64,000 nucleotides of DNA from Ancylostoma caninum. Lineage: Eukaryota > Nematoda > Chromadorea > Rhabditida > Ancylostomatidae. This document shows positions 31,440-43,912 of the stretch, in pieces. Both the position numbers and the translations under genes were made by a program. The stretch's first letter is position 1. Each line of letters starts with the position of its first letter. The notes beneath the pieces were generated by a model, which worked only from the letters and a program-made list of their open reading frames with translations, did not search any database and was not told the origin of the DNA. The stretch lies in contig JBAJFG010000294.1 of NCBI GenBank assembly GCA_037903475.1, positions 62,001 to 126,000 of the forward strand. The letters run 5' to 3'.

Positions 31440-31809
31440 GTTGATGCAAAAGAAATGGCGCTTTTTCATGTTGACTCTATTTTCTTTCACAACTTTAATG
31501 AACGATAACTTCGACAAATAAAATTTTTTCAATTAGCAGAGACCACTGCTTGTCGCATCTGGAGATCACTGGCACCGTACGCCTATATCTTGTGGAACTG
31601 CAAGGCCGAGAACAACGAGAATCCATAGTCATGTTTGGCGAATTTTTTTTCTTGCGGAATAGGAGCTTCTGGAGCTGGGAAAAGCGGCAGAAATTCGACA
31701 GCTTTTCTGCAGAATTCGATGACTACTCAAGCGTTCCCTAGCCAAATTATCAAAGTTCAAGCCAGCTCTCGGAAGCAAATTTTGGCCAGGATTTGAGGTG
31801 CAGGAAATG

Positions 31810-32406
31810 CGCTTTTCAGCTTCTCAAGAGTTTTTCCAACTGATCGTTCGCGACTTTTCAGGGCCAAGAACAGGAATAGGTATTGCTGGAAATGTTCTTT
31901 CCGAAAAGCAGCTTCCTGCAAGAATCCTAGAAATGGCGAAGGAAACTTCAAAAGGTACTCATCCACATTTTCCATAGGAGCGGAGCCGTTGCAGCAGAGC
32001 TCACATGTGGAATAGATTGTGATGTCCTAGCCAAGTACAAAGAAGGTATCTTGGACTGCATCCCTCGTTGTGTTATGGAAAAACCAGAAAAATTTGGAAA
32101 ATAGAGAACAAGATTTCCTGACATTTTCAATTATCTCACGACTGCTGACTATGAAGGAAATCTCTGGTACCCACAGAAGAAAAGAGCTTTCTTTTTTCTA
32201 CAATGCGCTCTCTACGCTGCCTCTGGCGTCTCTGACCCTGCAGACAACCGGTGGCAGCATCGTCGTGGCCACGCTCCTCTTGACTGCGGATATTTGGAGC
32301 TTCCTGTAGATGTCAAACTCTTTCCGAACGAAATTATATCTTTTCGAAAAAAGTGGCGCCATTTCTTCGGCATCAACCCAATAGTTACAGTTTTGAACAA
32401 AAACTA
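31810..32406 (+). pseudogene. Broken coding remnant of unknown family
   Basis: A plus-strand frame encodes SASQEFFQLIVRDFSGPRTG, GIAGNVLSEKQLPARILEM and on to a stop at about 31975. One frame over, AVAAELTCGIDCDVLAKYKEG runs to a TAG near 32103, and past that stop the same frame continues for about 100 codons (RFPDIFNYLTTADYEGNLWY ... LELPVDVKLFPNEIISF) to a TAG at 32404-32406. Composition is protein-like throughout. The family was not recognised. The break pattern (one shift, one internal stop) suggests a pseudogene or several exons with unresolved short introns. Confidence 0.35.
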
Positions 32407-34000
32407 GATCAAAGGCTTACGGCCTCCTCTAGCACCAGACAGTAAGGGAGGAAAGGCCCAACTTCCAAGAAGAAGTTTATGAATTCTTCACAACTGTTAT
32501 AAATAATTGCTGACTATGAAGATGACCTTCTTATTGATTCTACGTTGGCGCAAATAGTAACGATATCGACTAGGTCAGTTCGGAATGGGAAATCAGAGGT
32601 GAGCTCCTCGAGCGTTAACTTTTCTTCAATATACATATGTACATATTTCTGCCTGTGAACATAGTATTGCTTCCTAAGTGCACCACCAAAGATATATTCG
32701 ACCAATGAAGAACTAGTCGGAAAATTCTCGTCAACAAAGACTTTAAAATGCTGGATTCATTCATAAATCTGAATGCAGTGAGAAATGTAGTGCGACAAGA
32801 AGAGAAAGCAACGTGAAAATGTGGCCGTGATGCAAAGACGTTTGCGATAAGGAAGAAATACACAAAGACAACCTCGACACTGAACGACACTGTCGAAACT
32901 TGCAACGAAACACTCAATGACGCATGGGAGGACGACTCGATGACGCATTTGTTCACGGGGGAAAAGGATCTAAATCAAAGATGTGCGTTACGAAAAATTT
33001 GATTCTCGTAAAACGTAAGTCGTCAATTCTTAAAATCGCCATGAACCGTGAATCGTAAGATGTAACCGAAAATCCGAGTACCATCAATGATACCCAGAAA
33101 ATTTTAGTTCGTTTCATAACGAAGTCATTCTTAAAACGTTCTGGGTTATCAACCGCAAAATCGCATATCACACGTACATTGGATGCACCTAACAAGTTAC
33201 TGTACAGAGCAAATACGCATTGCCTCTAAAGTCAGATGAAGTTGAATGTGTGGTACAGCCTAGAAAAAGATTATTTGCACATTGTCATCCTTGTTTATGG
33301 GCATGATCAATCGGTCGATAAGAGGTCGCTTAGGAAGAAAAAAAAGATCTCTACACAACGTAGTACATAACGTAGAAGCTGAAATCAGAAAACAAAGTGA
33401 ACCTTCATAGCAAACGGCAGAGGCTTGGGGGACAGCGCATATTCCCTGCGCTAGCTTTGTACCGTCAGGAAAAAGAAGCTAAAGATGTGGCTACCGGCTG
33501 CTTGTGACACTTGATGGAAACCTTCAATCTCCACAGTTTTAGTAGATCTTCTCAACAGAAGTCTCGGAAATGAATTTGGCATGAGTCACCGCTTTTACCC
33601 TTGAAACTCACATGAGAATCTAATCGAAATCGCCCTTAACATTGGTGCGAAAAACAAACACAGATGAATTATGCATATTTGCGCCCTTACCGCAAACACT
33701 CTGGAAACACTCCTTTCCCGTAGTTATTTTTAATTTTGTTAGGAGGTCGATGTCATTTTTCGTAAATCCTAAGAGGTAAAAAATAGCAAACCATGAACGT
33801 ACAGTTCTTGTAGAAAAGGTGGGCAGATTGCGCGTGCGGTTTCACAGCGTTGCGGTCGCAGAATCGTGATGGGACCTACTCGACCCTCTCACTTGGAGCA
33901 TACTCTCTCCGCCTCCTTCTCTCAGGTTCCGCCACAATTCTGCAGTGACGGAATCCGTCTGTCTTTTTGAGAAGGGCTGTAAGTTGTGAATCGTAATTCG
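32407..34000. other. Gene-poor stretch
   Basis: No supported gene, RNA or element. The minus-strand frames at 32514-33195 lack motifs and splice signals. Confidence 0.35.
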
Positions 34001-34004
34001 TTAA

Positions 34005-34733
34005 CCCATTGACGACATGATTTACCATTCATAAAAATAAGGGATTCACACTCCAGTATGGAGGAAGAAAAAAACTAAAAACTAAGTACCTATTTCTTTT
34101 AGCTCACCGGTGAGGCGCTCTTTTTTGGTCGCGTAGGACCGCGCGGCTCACCGGTGAGCCGCACCCTTATTATCAATTACTGACCCTTACTTTCGGCATA
34201 TTTTGCAGTGTTTCCATATGAATCGAGTACAACACTTCCAAACAATGCCGATATAATTTTGGTTCGAGAAAGATATCCTTTTTGTAGTGGCAAATACCAT
34301 GAAAAGAGTGGAAAAAGTTTAAAATCAAGCAAAATCGCGTTACATTTCTTGTGTAGTGGTTGGGAATAATCTGTAGAAGAGCCACATTTTTTCCACAAAA
34401 ACACATTCGCTGCATCTTGCACTTCCTTACTTGTCGGGCTAGAGCAATACAAACCTGTATACTCTTGAGAAATACTTCATAATACTCAAAATACCTCTAA
34501 CAAGCTTGTTTTGACCTTAAATAAAGTGAGAAGCGTTTAGATTCTCCGGTTTTCTAGTCCGATGACACTAGTACGCTTCCAGAACAAGATTCCAGATTAT
34601 TTTCACAAAACTTTGTGTTTTGTTCTGAATTATGTTATCATAACAGCGTTGAAATATGCAGGCGCCGCGCTCCCTAAAATGGGCGTTGGTCCCACGCGCC
34701 ATACACGCGAAAATGCGCGCGGTCGTCAATGGG
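34005..34733. mobile_element. TTAA-type (piggyBac-like) MITE, 729 bp
   Basis: CCCATTGACGAC at 34005-34016 is inverted as GTCGTCAATGGG at 34722-34733. TTAA flanks both ends (34001-34004, 34734-34737). CCC/GGG ends and TTAA duplications are the piggyBac pattern. The interior has the 87-bp repeat (34016-34102) and palindromic CTCACCGGTGAG sequences; it does not code. Confidence 0.7.
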
Positions 34734-35209
34734 TTAATCATGGTTAGGCACATCGCTCATCTCAATAGATGGGTGCGAAGTGGTCAGATAGTGAAAAAGG
34801 CATGTTTAGCACTCATCACATAGGCGTGAACGCTCCCACTGATTTATTGTCGGACGTCGTACCCATCACTCCGCCACTATCACGTCGTCTGTTCCTCAAC
34901 ATTTGATGTTTCCTGTCAATTTCGGCGAATGATGATAAGGATACAGGGGCGCAGGAGGACTTTCATAAAAGATCCTGCGAAACTCTTAAACTTTCACGTA
35001 CGAAATTGCGTGCCTCGCTCCCTCTCCGCTGCTCTGCACCCAAATCATTGACAAATGCAATGGAAAAAGCAAAAGCATATTACACCTTGCATCTTCTTCT
35101 TTAGAGTTTCTCTCGTTCGTTGACGGGACCCGCTTTCAATTCACGCAGTGTTGACGCCAGTGACGATTCCATGAGCTAGGTTGCCATCGGCTGAGAGTGT
35201 TCAGCCGAG

Positions 35210-35800
35210 ACACTTCAACTAGACCGATTTTGTGAGGTCATTGCCATCAACCTGAATGGTGGCAAGAATCCTGACCCACTCAATGAGCTCCACTGGAACG
35301 CCGTGCCAACGCAGAGCGTACTAGATGACATTGTGCGGATCACGGTCGAAGGCCTTCTTCAGATCGAGGAAGGCTAAATGCAGTTGCTTCTGCTTCTCGC
35401 GATGCTTTTTGATCAACAGGTGTGCCGCATGAATTGCATCCGTTGTCCCTCAGTTGACTACAAAATCCCACTGGTTCGGGTTAACTCAAATATAGCGGAT
35501 TCGGCGATTGATAGTGCGTTTGAATATCTTCATACTGTGAGACAGCAGACGTATCGGCCGCCAGTTTGCACAATCTGCATGATTGCGTTTCCTTTTTCAG
35601 GTCGGGATTGTGGCGGTGCTTTTCTAAACTACAGGAGTCTTGCTCTCTGTGATGACTTGGTTGAAGAAAGCCGCTAGCTATTCATCCAAGTTTCGATGTC
35701 TTGACTTCCAAAGTTCCGCCGCTACTTCATGACGACACGTCGCTTTCCCTGGCTTCACACGCTTCAGCACGACCATGGCTTCGTCCATGATGATTGGCTG
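35210..35800 (-). pseudogene. RTE-type non-LTR reverse transcriptase fragment
   Basis: The minus strand encodes, with several frameshifts and stops, MDEAMVVLKRVKPGKAT, VAAELWKSRHRNLDE, NWRPIRLLSHSMKIFKRTIN, GTTDAIHAAHLL, AFLDLKKAFDR and HGVPVELIEWVRIL in order from about 35800 to 35210. These are the palm-domain motifs of nematode RTE-like LINEs (AFLDLxKAFDR is RT motif A). Both ends are missing, so it is a dead fragment. Confidence 0.8.
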
Positions 35801-35960
35801 GATAGGACAATAAGTTGACGGTAATTGTGGAATGCATGAATGGCTGGACTATTCCGTTGAGATTATGCCACACTAGGAGATAGTCAAATACGCCGTGACG
35901 AAGTTGTGGAATGTTCACAATACCGCTGGTGCTAATACCCAACTCTCTGAGAAAAAAAAT

Positions 35961-36383
35961 TCAGCCATAAAATTGAAACAAATGGTTGTTTGGTGCAGTT
36001 TTGCAGAACGAATCTAGGAAATTCTTTAGTCCAGTTGATATGTAGAGGATAGATTGAATTGGTGCATAAGCAAACATCCACAATACACGGAAATCTCTTC
36101 TCTTAGCCGAATTGGATGGATAGACGCGAGAAGATGTGGTACTCATGGGGGCGCAGAAACGCTTGTCTAGTGGAAAGATTAGTCCGAAAAAAGCGACTAC
36201 CTCGTAAAAGAAAGGAAGTGAACAAGAGATAACAGTTGTCAGCAGTATGATAGTATTATCAACGCTCGACGCAAGGACAAGTAGTGGTAGATGCACGCGT
36301 GCGTCATGAGTGCGCCTATGTGATGCCTTCCTGGCACAGCTCCTACTCACGAGTGCTAGGCTCCGCAACCACTCGTGCATCAT
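35961..36383 (-). other. Uncertain open frame with hydrophobic segments
   Basis: A 140-codon minus-strand frame has a hydrophobic run (IILLTTVISCSLPFFYEVVA) and then SAKRRDFRVLWMFAYAPIQS, which could be two membrane helices with a basic loop. It might be an exon of a membrane receptor or a chance frame. No family signature was recognised. Confidence 0.2.
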
Positions 36384-36733
36384 CAGTTCACGTACAGGAC
36401 ACTAGAATTGACGGAACCCACACGGATCACGCTCAAATTGACACTCTGTTTGTCTGCGCATCCACATATTTCATCGTCTGATACTCCTGCTTCCTGTTCT
36501 AACCTGTCCAAAGAGAGTGTGAGGCGAGCAGAAGTGGGCCACCATCAATGATGTTTTCCGTAAATGTTGGTTAATTACACCTTACATTTTACCAAAAATG
36601 GCATGAAAATAACGCGCACATTGGCGTCTCACTTGCACAAGCAAAATATACTGAAACAATCAATGAAAAGTTCATTACTAATTTCACATTTGTTTCTGAG
36701 TTCGATATGTTATGAATAGATAGTAATGATCAA

Positions 36734-39700
36734 TCAATACATGGGGTGTCCACCTCTCCGTTCGTTCTTGGTTCTTTGATCGTCTTCAAACATCATGAAA
36801 TCCTTAAAATTCAGGAAAATAGGTGGAGCATCACTGCATTTACAGAAACATAGAAAATTCCGATTCCTTCTGCATTTTTTCAATTTTTTATGGGAATGAC
36901 TAACTATCATAAAAGTGGCGGCAAGCAGACCAGCTTTTGCTCGTATATCGAGGTCACATGGAACTGAAATTAGAAAATTCTGGCTTTTCCAAGTTTGAGA
37001 AAGCTGACAGTGCTTTGATGGCAATGAAAATAAGTAAAACTCACAAGTCGCACTGAAAATATCTGCATCTGTCATAATTTCACGCAAGTAACCTCCCCAA
37101 TGCTTGTTTATGCTGCCTATGGTAAAGTTATCCATTGTTAGTACCTTAATGGTGCGCGTCCAAGTCACATTATTACACTGCACTCCCATGCCCATGTAAC
37201 AAACAGACTAAAACTCACCGGGAACCCGACGTCCACTCTCATTGCTCCACCGCAACAGGGTCCTCTGATCTTCAGAAATGGACTTCCTTGATTATCGGCC
37301 ACTTCAAATACATTGGAACAACAGCCTCGTCGCTGTTGAACCATTGATATCTGATTTGGGCGCGAGAAGCACAGTACAACAGGATGATAAATGGTTATTT
37401 TACGCGTTACCGGAACTCTAGGTGGAACTTCTACGAAGCACTTTGCGCTGCAAGCATCACCACAACATCCACAACAAGCTACTGCAAAGTTGTTTTTGTA
37501 GTATGAAAAAATAGTAAGTAACAGAAATACTCAGATCCCTAGAACAACTCGCTGATAAGCATTAATTGACGAGCAAGTTTCTGATCGCATATGAAACTTG
37601 CTCTCACATAAGCTTGTTGACAACTTGCTTTTGCCCCAACTTGCCGACAAGTTGTCTGCCACATGAACTTGTCGTCAACTTGCTGTCGCAAATTCTTGCC
37701 AGCAAGGTGGCGGTCAAGAAGCTTGTTGACAACGTCGGTACAAAAATGCCGGCAATTTGCTTCCGTCTTTTCTTGCTGGCAACTTGCCATCCGTTAAACC
37801 TTGCTGAAAACTTGGTTTTGTTTTCCATTGTTATCTAGTTGCTAAACTTTTCCCAATTGTACCACGGTGACCACTGCCCCAGTGTCCCCAAAGGTTGCAT
37901 CCTGAATACGGGGGTGAAGAAACTAGCTTACAACTAGCTCTGACTCTTCCTTGTCAAGAAGTTGTTTAGCTGAGAAGTCGTCGACAACTTGCCGACAACG
38001 TTTTCAACGAAAAGCTTGCTGGCAAGTCGTTTTTCTGAGAACGTAGTCGATAATTTACTCCGGCCCTTGTCGACAACATTGTGGGAGAAAAGGTTGCTGG
38101 TAACCTTTTCTCCCACAATGTTGTCGTCAAGGGCCGGTGCAAACCATTGCGATCAGAAGTTCCTGGAGATTCTTCTCTTATGAAAATCTTGGAAACGATT
38201 CTGAGGGGGAACAAAAGGTTCACAAGGAAACCTGGACAAAACAAAAGAGAACCGATTTTTCTAAAAAGAGTGGAATGTAAGAGCAAAAATAGGATAAATT
38301 GAAAATTGGTGTAGAAATGAATGAATGGAACAATATCTTCAAACAAAATATGAGATGCACCAACATAAATAGCATAAAATAGACGAAAAACAAAGAAAAG
38401 GTTCCCGCGAAATGGGTAAATGAACACATGACCATGACCATATATTACAGTGAGAGAGAAAGTAGAAAATGAACAGTATGAGCTGCGATGTATCAGCATC
38501 CTTTTTTAGTATTCTGATGTTCCACTTCAAATTAATGTAGAGATGTATGGCGTAAGAACGTAAGATGACGTGTTCGAAGATTACGCCTTACCTCCAGAAA
38601 AGGCCCTGTATGGAGAATGTACAGTCATTACATCCTGAAAAATGAGCTTCGCTTCAGGAATGGATGACGAATGGAGGTCGAATTACACATGTCTTGCCTA
38701 GAACACACCCTTTGTGCATTGTCGATTATATGAATTGTGAACGGTCTTGCATTGCCGTACCATTGCCTCTCGAAAAATTCCGACTCCTCAACAGCGTAGT
38801 AGATCTAAAGTCAGTATATGCGCGTAAACACTAATCAGGTTTCGTGAAGAAAAGCAGTCTTCCAATGTCATCTCAAGTACATGGACCTACAGAGTGCTAG
38901 GCTATTGCATATCTGAGAACAAAGCCGCGCCGCACCACGCGACGCGGCAAGCCAGCTTAGCGCTGCGGTTTTTGGGGTTGTTTTGCCATTAGTTTCAACG
39001 GCTTATTTCTCTATCTGCAATCATTTGCGTATACTCACATAGCTGCGTATAAATGCCGTAACCCGGGCGACGTCTGGGAACCACAGCGCTCAACTGGTCT
39101 GCCGCGCCGCGTGGATGACGCAGCGCGGCCTGATCCTTAGGTGTGAAGTAACGATTAACGCACCTTCGAAAAAAAATCCCTTTCCGCAATAAGCCACCTC
39201 ATCTTTGACAAAATGCATGTATGTAAATGCCAAACCTGTTCTCTTGCTGCATTCGTCACTCGATATTTGTTGGTTGTCTCATAACCCAACATAAACTCCA
39301 AAGGTTCCCTCTCCTGAAAATATAGGCAAGCATAGGAGAGTAAGTCAAAAATGCTCTCAAGCTTGTGGGAGACGCCAAAGAAGTGGGCGGCACACTCGCC
39401 ACACCACCTGTTTGGACAGGTCTGGACAGGGAGCCTGTAGATCGATCGATAGTTGGCCAATGCAGCGTGCGGATACGCAGACAATCAGAGTGGCAAGAGC
39501 TGACAGCGCGGCGCGGTGAGTATGCCCAAACCGGGGAAGAGGGTGGGGAGGGAGATAATTACGTTTCACGACTACTCTCTGAGATTTACTATTTACGAAA
39601 TCCTAAGTTTCGTTAAAAATCGTCAAGGGCGAGAGTGAGCTAAACTCGTCCTTGCGCTTGTAATTAGTAGGTAAATGTTTGTGGTTTAACTTGATCCTAC

Positions 39701-40162
39701 AAGGCCTAGATACATTGTTTAGGTTAGTCAGGGTAAATATGTTCGCGTCAGCGTGTTAACGCTGGGTAAATCAGGGTGGTAACAACAATTTCACCCTGGT
39801 TAGACCCAATGATGCATGCTGCCCTATGTGTAGGTCAGTGTCAACGCAAATAGGCCTGCTTAGGCCCTGACATTCTTAATAGTTTGCAAAAGCACACACC
39901 TGAAATATCATTACACTGTCGACCATTGCGAGATATTCGAGACCTGGCGGGACACCCGGTATAGGGCCAGGCACTGGCATCCAGGTAGGGGCTAAATGGT
40001 TCTCATATGAGAAAACGAGGAAAATGATGCTAAGGGGCTCTTACCTACTCTTGGTCGAGTACCGAATTCGTCTTGCATAAGCACTGCTGCAGCTGTTCCA
40101 GGCATTCCAGGTCCCATTCCAGGTTGCATGGCGATCGGGTGGCCAGCACCCATCATGCCCAT
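36734..40162 (-). CDS. Phospholipid scramblase, paralog 1
   Basis: Nine minus-strand exons join in frame: 40162-40045, 39991-39900, 39313-39236, 38804-38709, 38634-38592, 37481-37219, 37177-37045, 36963-36905, 36802-36734 (stop). The protein is about 316 aa. It starts with a Met/Gly/Pro-rich tail (MGMMGAGHPIAMQPGMGPGM), then VPPGLEYLAMVD, FMLGYETTNKY, RPFTIHIIDN, Cys-rich ACCGCCGDACSAKC, LKIRGPCCGG, TIGSINKHWGGYLREIM with EF-hand-like TDADIF, PCDLDIRAKAGLLAATFMI (C-terminal helix) and DFMMFE. An alternative ATG in frame lies at 40189. Five exon lengths (92, 78, 96, 43, 59) equal those of paralog 2. The intron 37178-37218 is only 41 nt. Scramblases mix lipids between membrane leaflets in response to calcium; this is inferred from family. 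Confidence 0.85.
37560..38050. repeat. Degenerate ACTTGCCGACAAGTTG repeats in scramblase intron
   Basis: Short repeats of the type AACTTGC...GACAAGTTG, each partly palindromic, recur through the intron between exons 38634-38592 and 37481-37219. They create several spurious open frames on both strands. Confidence 0.55.
38060..38137. repeat. Long perfect-type hairpin, 38-bp arms with 2-nt loop
   Basis: The arm 38060-38097 (starts CCGGCCCTTG) is the inverse of 38100-38137 with two mismatches. It lies in the same scramblase intron as the ACTTGC repeats. Confidence 0.75.
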
Positions 40163-42307
40163 CTTAAGTGATAAAAAGACGTTCCGCACGCTTCATCTTA
40201 TGTTTTCACATCAAATATTACGTAATACAAACAAACAGTACGTTTAAACGTTAGGCTATATATCATTCATACTCCTAGCTTTCTTGAACAATAATGGTCC
40301 AAACCCGGGCTGAAATCAGGCATACCAACGGTGCGCAAGTGCAGGGCTATATGGGGACCCATTCACTGCAATTTGGGTGCCAACCGTGAACTTTACGCTT
40401 TCCGAGAATGAAGAATGAAAGGGATTGCCCTGGTAAATTTCAGTTATTTTAGATTTTCTTATTACCATTCTCTGTCAGTTTTCGTTTTGGAGTCAGGTAT
40501 ATGCAGAGGAATCCGGGAAGCTCCAAGCGGTTTCCCGTGGACGAATCGGGTACTTACAAGGAAGAACCAGTACCAGCCTACAATATATTTTCTTATTAAA
40601 TTATCTTCTCTTCCATTTCCTACCTTCTGCAAACTAACTCTCTAGAAAAGGGGTGTTTAGGCCGGAGAGGTGAGCAAATGGTGGATACTAGTGGTTGAAC
40701 GCGAAAGTGAGATATGTGGGCTAAAACTGGTTCAACCACGGGAAGGAGGAAAGACCAATAGTGGGTAATGGTGACCAAGCGGTGGAAATCAGCTAGCTCC
40801 CTGTGAAGGCGATAGCGCTGGTAGACGAAGGGTGGGACAACGGTGGGATAACTGGGTGGTGAGTGGGGACAACAGTGCACTGTCAGCTGAGGGTCCACCT
40901 TGACACAAATATTATAATCAGAGTAGCTCGAATGAATGACTTATAAACCAGAAACCCACCATTTTTACGCGAACGGCAGGAGCTCGACACTTAATCAACT
41001 GGTGCTCACAAATACAAGTAGCAAAACCGCTAAACCGCACACGCTGTTGGGAATTGTTGATAAGATTGTTATGGCACCATGATAATCATATTCATCATCA
41101 TGACTGCCTATTCAAGAAATCTTGTGGGTAGAACGTGTGCCAAGCCTGATGTTGGTAGACCAATATATCATTAAGTTACTATTTTATAGTAGGTTGGTTT
41201 AGGTTCAACAATTCTTTTCTTAAATTTCACGATTTCATAGAAACGGGCTGCGGCCTGTCCCACACGGAAAAATTTGTCCTCCGCGACTAAGCCTGCGGGG
41301 AAATGCTCACAGTAACCTAATTCAAATTGACTACACACTAACCGACCAGGATCTAATAGGATTTAGATTTGTTCCAGTGGGTAAGGATGAAATTTACATC
41401 TCTGCCCGGAGTAAATCTTGAAGGCTAAATTTGGTTTTTTTTTGGTAATGGTGAAACCTAAACCGTTACTTCGCCTGAGAGTGAATTTTTAGAGAGACTG
41501 TGCAGGCGAGTGAGATCCCCCAGAAGTAGAAGTATGTACAGTGTAAACAAAATATGGGACTGGCAGTGCCTGATCACAACCCGGTCATGTAGAGCTATAT
41601 TGCGTTTCACCGGGGAACATAGTTGTGAAGATATTAGAGAAAGAAAGAACGCGAAAAGTAGCGCCGCATTCGAAGAGACAAGCGAGAGCAAATCATACGC
41701 ACAAATACTCAACTATCATCGTTTTTGAGACGGAATATGTACAGCTCACATATGCTCTTCGAAGACTTTCATACTAAATATGTAAAGTTTTTTTCCGCAC
41801 CAAAGACGAGTTCTGAGGCGATGGATGTCATAATAACACTAACAATTAGTAAATCGGATCGTCTGCGTAGCCCTCATCCATGCTCCAGAATTTGGAAGAG
41901 TATCAGCTCTCAATCAATATCGCAAGCAGTTGAATGCACCAGTGCTGACGTCGTTTCATGAGCAATGTCCTTCCTTTTGTTAATTTTCCAGTTATGGTAT
42001 TTTCTAGTTTGATTCTCGGAAATGTTTCCTAGTAAGCGAACGAAAATTTAGAAAGTTGTAAAGAACCTGTAAAATCTTAACTTACATGTACGGGGTTTTT
42101 TTCTGCAAGCACGAGCTATCTTCTAGAGCACAAGGCTGAACCCCCAATTTTTGCACTCCACATTTTAGAAAAAAAAATTATTTCTAAGATTTTAATGATC
42201 CAACATTTTTTTCCTTTTCAATGGTTTCATGACATTTGTATAGCCTCAGTTAATAATGCGGCGAGCGTTTGCTTGCTCCTGTGCGGTCTCCACAGCAACA
42301 CACCCGT
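40163..42307. other. Intergenic stretch between scramblase paralog 1 and tRNA-Leu
   Basis: Contains a decayed relative of the ACGGTGGGATAAC repeat family at about 40655-40900. No supported gene; the frame at 41458-41712 has no motif. Confidence 0.4.
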
Positions 42308-42391
42308 GTCATTCTGGCCGAGTGGTCTAAGGCGCTGCGTTCAGGTCGCAGTCCTCTTCGGAGGGCGCAGGTTCGAATCCTGCGGATGACA
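42308..42391 (+). tRNA. tRNA-Leu(CAG)
   Basis: An 84-nt cloverleaf with long variable arm. Acceptor GTCATTC (42308-42314) pairs with GGATGAC (42384-42390), discriminator A. The D-arm contains GGCCGAGTGG, the anticodon loop TTCAGGT gives anticodon CAG, the variable arm is TCCTCTTCGGAGG, and the T-arm is GCAGGTTCGAATCCT. The A and B boxes are intact. A TTTT run at 42396-42399 can terminate RNA polymerase III. It looks functional. Confidence 0.95.
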
Positions 42392-42639
42392 GACGTTTTG
42401 CCTTCCGTACCAGTTGTTTCAGAAAAGAAGTGGAACACCACAGTTTCGAATAAATCTTTGTTAGAAGTATGTTTAAGTAGAAAATGATGTTTTTTTCACA
42501 CTGATTTAGCATTTTCTATGTATTCAAGAATCAAAAGTAAAGCTTCCTTTAGTTGATGAACTTAAGTTTGTTCGCGCTTCGAGCAAACCTTCGCATTTCA
42601 AACCTTCAATGACATTCTTTCTATAGACACAACTGTTAA

Positions 42640-43372
42640 AGGCAGCAGGAGCTGAAATTCTCGACTCTGAGTTCAGCTGCGGGTGGTGAAGTACGTCTGG
42701 TAGCCCAGAACGCGCACCAGAGTGAACTTTGTGTGCAATTGCGACCGCAGTGGTTTTGACCGGGCGATCGGCTTTTCGATCCATTTTTAGGCTTTCTTTT
42801 ATAAGTTTTGGTATGTTTTTGATATGTAGGTGATGTGATTCCTTCCATTTTGATGTTTCGATGCTGTCTTCCATGGAACCGGCTGGTCGGCAGGCCGATA
42901 CCACTGCGGTCGCAATTGCACACAAAGTCCACCCTGGTGCGCGTTGTGGCCTACCAGACCATACAGACTCAGCGCATCATAAATGTGAAACGAACACAGA
43001 CAGTGATGGCTTACCTGCAGAGAAAATGGAACATTCGTCGCGAACACGCCTGGCCGTGTTCGTGCGCGGACGAGTTTTCCCCGCCGCGAAAGCCATTGCG
43101 GCGCGTGATTTTGGCCGAGTCCAGCCATGAAACCCTGTGAATTGAATGCATTTCGCTTTCCGTTTGCGCCAAACCACGCATCGCAATGGCTTTTGCGCCG
43201 GGGAAAACTCGTCCGCGCGCGAACACGGCCAGGCGTGTTCGCGACGAATGTTCCATTTTCTCTGCAGGTAAGCCATCATTGTCTGTGTTCGTTTCACATT
43301 TGTGATGTGCCGAGTCTGTACTTCACCACCCGCAGCTCAGCTCAGAGTCGAGAATTTCGGCTCCTGCTGCCT
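42640..43372. mobile_element. TTAA-type palindromic MITE, 733 bp
   Basis: TIRs begin AGGCAGCAGGAGC and match over about 50 bp at both ends; TTAA flanks them (42636-42639, 43373-43376). A second, inner inverted pair of about 90 bp (about 43010-43105 and 43185-43275) shares GTTCCATTTTCTCTGCAGGT-type sequence on inversion. The many overlapping open frames are palindrome reads. A smaller relative with the same AGGCAGCA tip is at 48919-49340. Confidence 0.75.
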
Positions 43373-43376
43373 TTAA

Positions 43377-43912
43377 GAATTTTTCATCCCATAAGGTCTC
43401 AAACATGTGCTTTAGGAAGGAAATATCGTTCCTGAGCGGAAGTAATGTCCAAAACTGTTCTCTATTTCCAAACTCACTGTAGTACTCATTTTTTTCTAAA
43501 ATAAAAATAAAAGACGAAAAAGAACTGAAAGCCGTATAATTGCAGATATCCCTGCAAAGACCAGCTGCGAGTGCATTTCACAATTTTTTCGATAGCGTGG
43601 TTACGAAAGCCACGAAAATCGCACCTGCTCACACATAGAACTAAATTTGATCCTATGCACAAATAAAAGCAGCAAAAACATAGAATACAACGTATTTATG
43701 TACATCAACAATAAAAAATCAACAATAACATCTAACAATTTGAAAACCACTGCACCTCGTCGATTAGTAGCAATGAACTTTTTTAGAAACAGTTCAAACC
43801 TCGCATAACATGCAATATATAAACTACATGGATAAAAATTTTATCCGTAATATCAAAGTCAAGTATTCTATGAATCATTGGCTATTTATGACACTTTAAC
43901 ATTATGCTATAG
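43377..43912. other. Downstream flank of the mitochondrial methyltransferase gene
   Basis: AT-rich and non-coding. It should hold the 3' UTR and poly(A) site of the minus-strand gene that ends at 43913; no clear AATAAA on the minus strand was picked out. Confidence 0.35.

Noticed and set aside
37539..38499. Frames with KLSTT-like repeats on both strands
   Set aside because: Products of ACTTGCCGACAAGTTG repeats inside a scramblase intron.
42636..43435. Several 80-130-codon frames on both strands
   Set aside because: They mirror each other across the palindromic TTAA element and are not independent genes.
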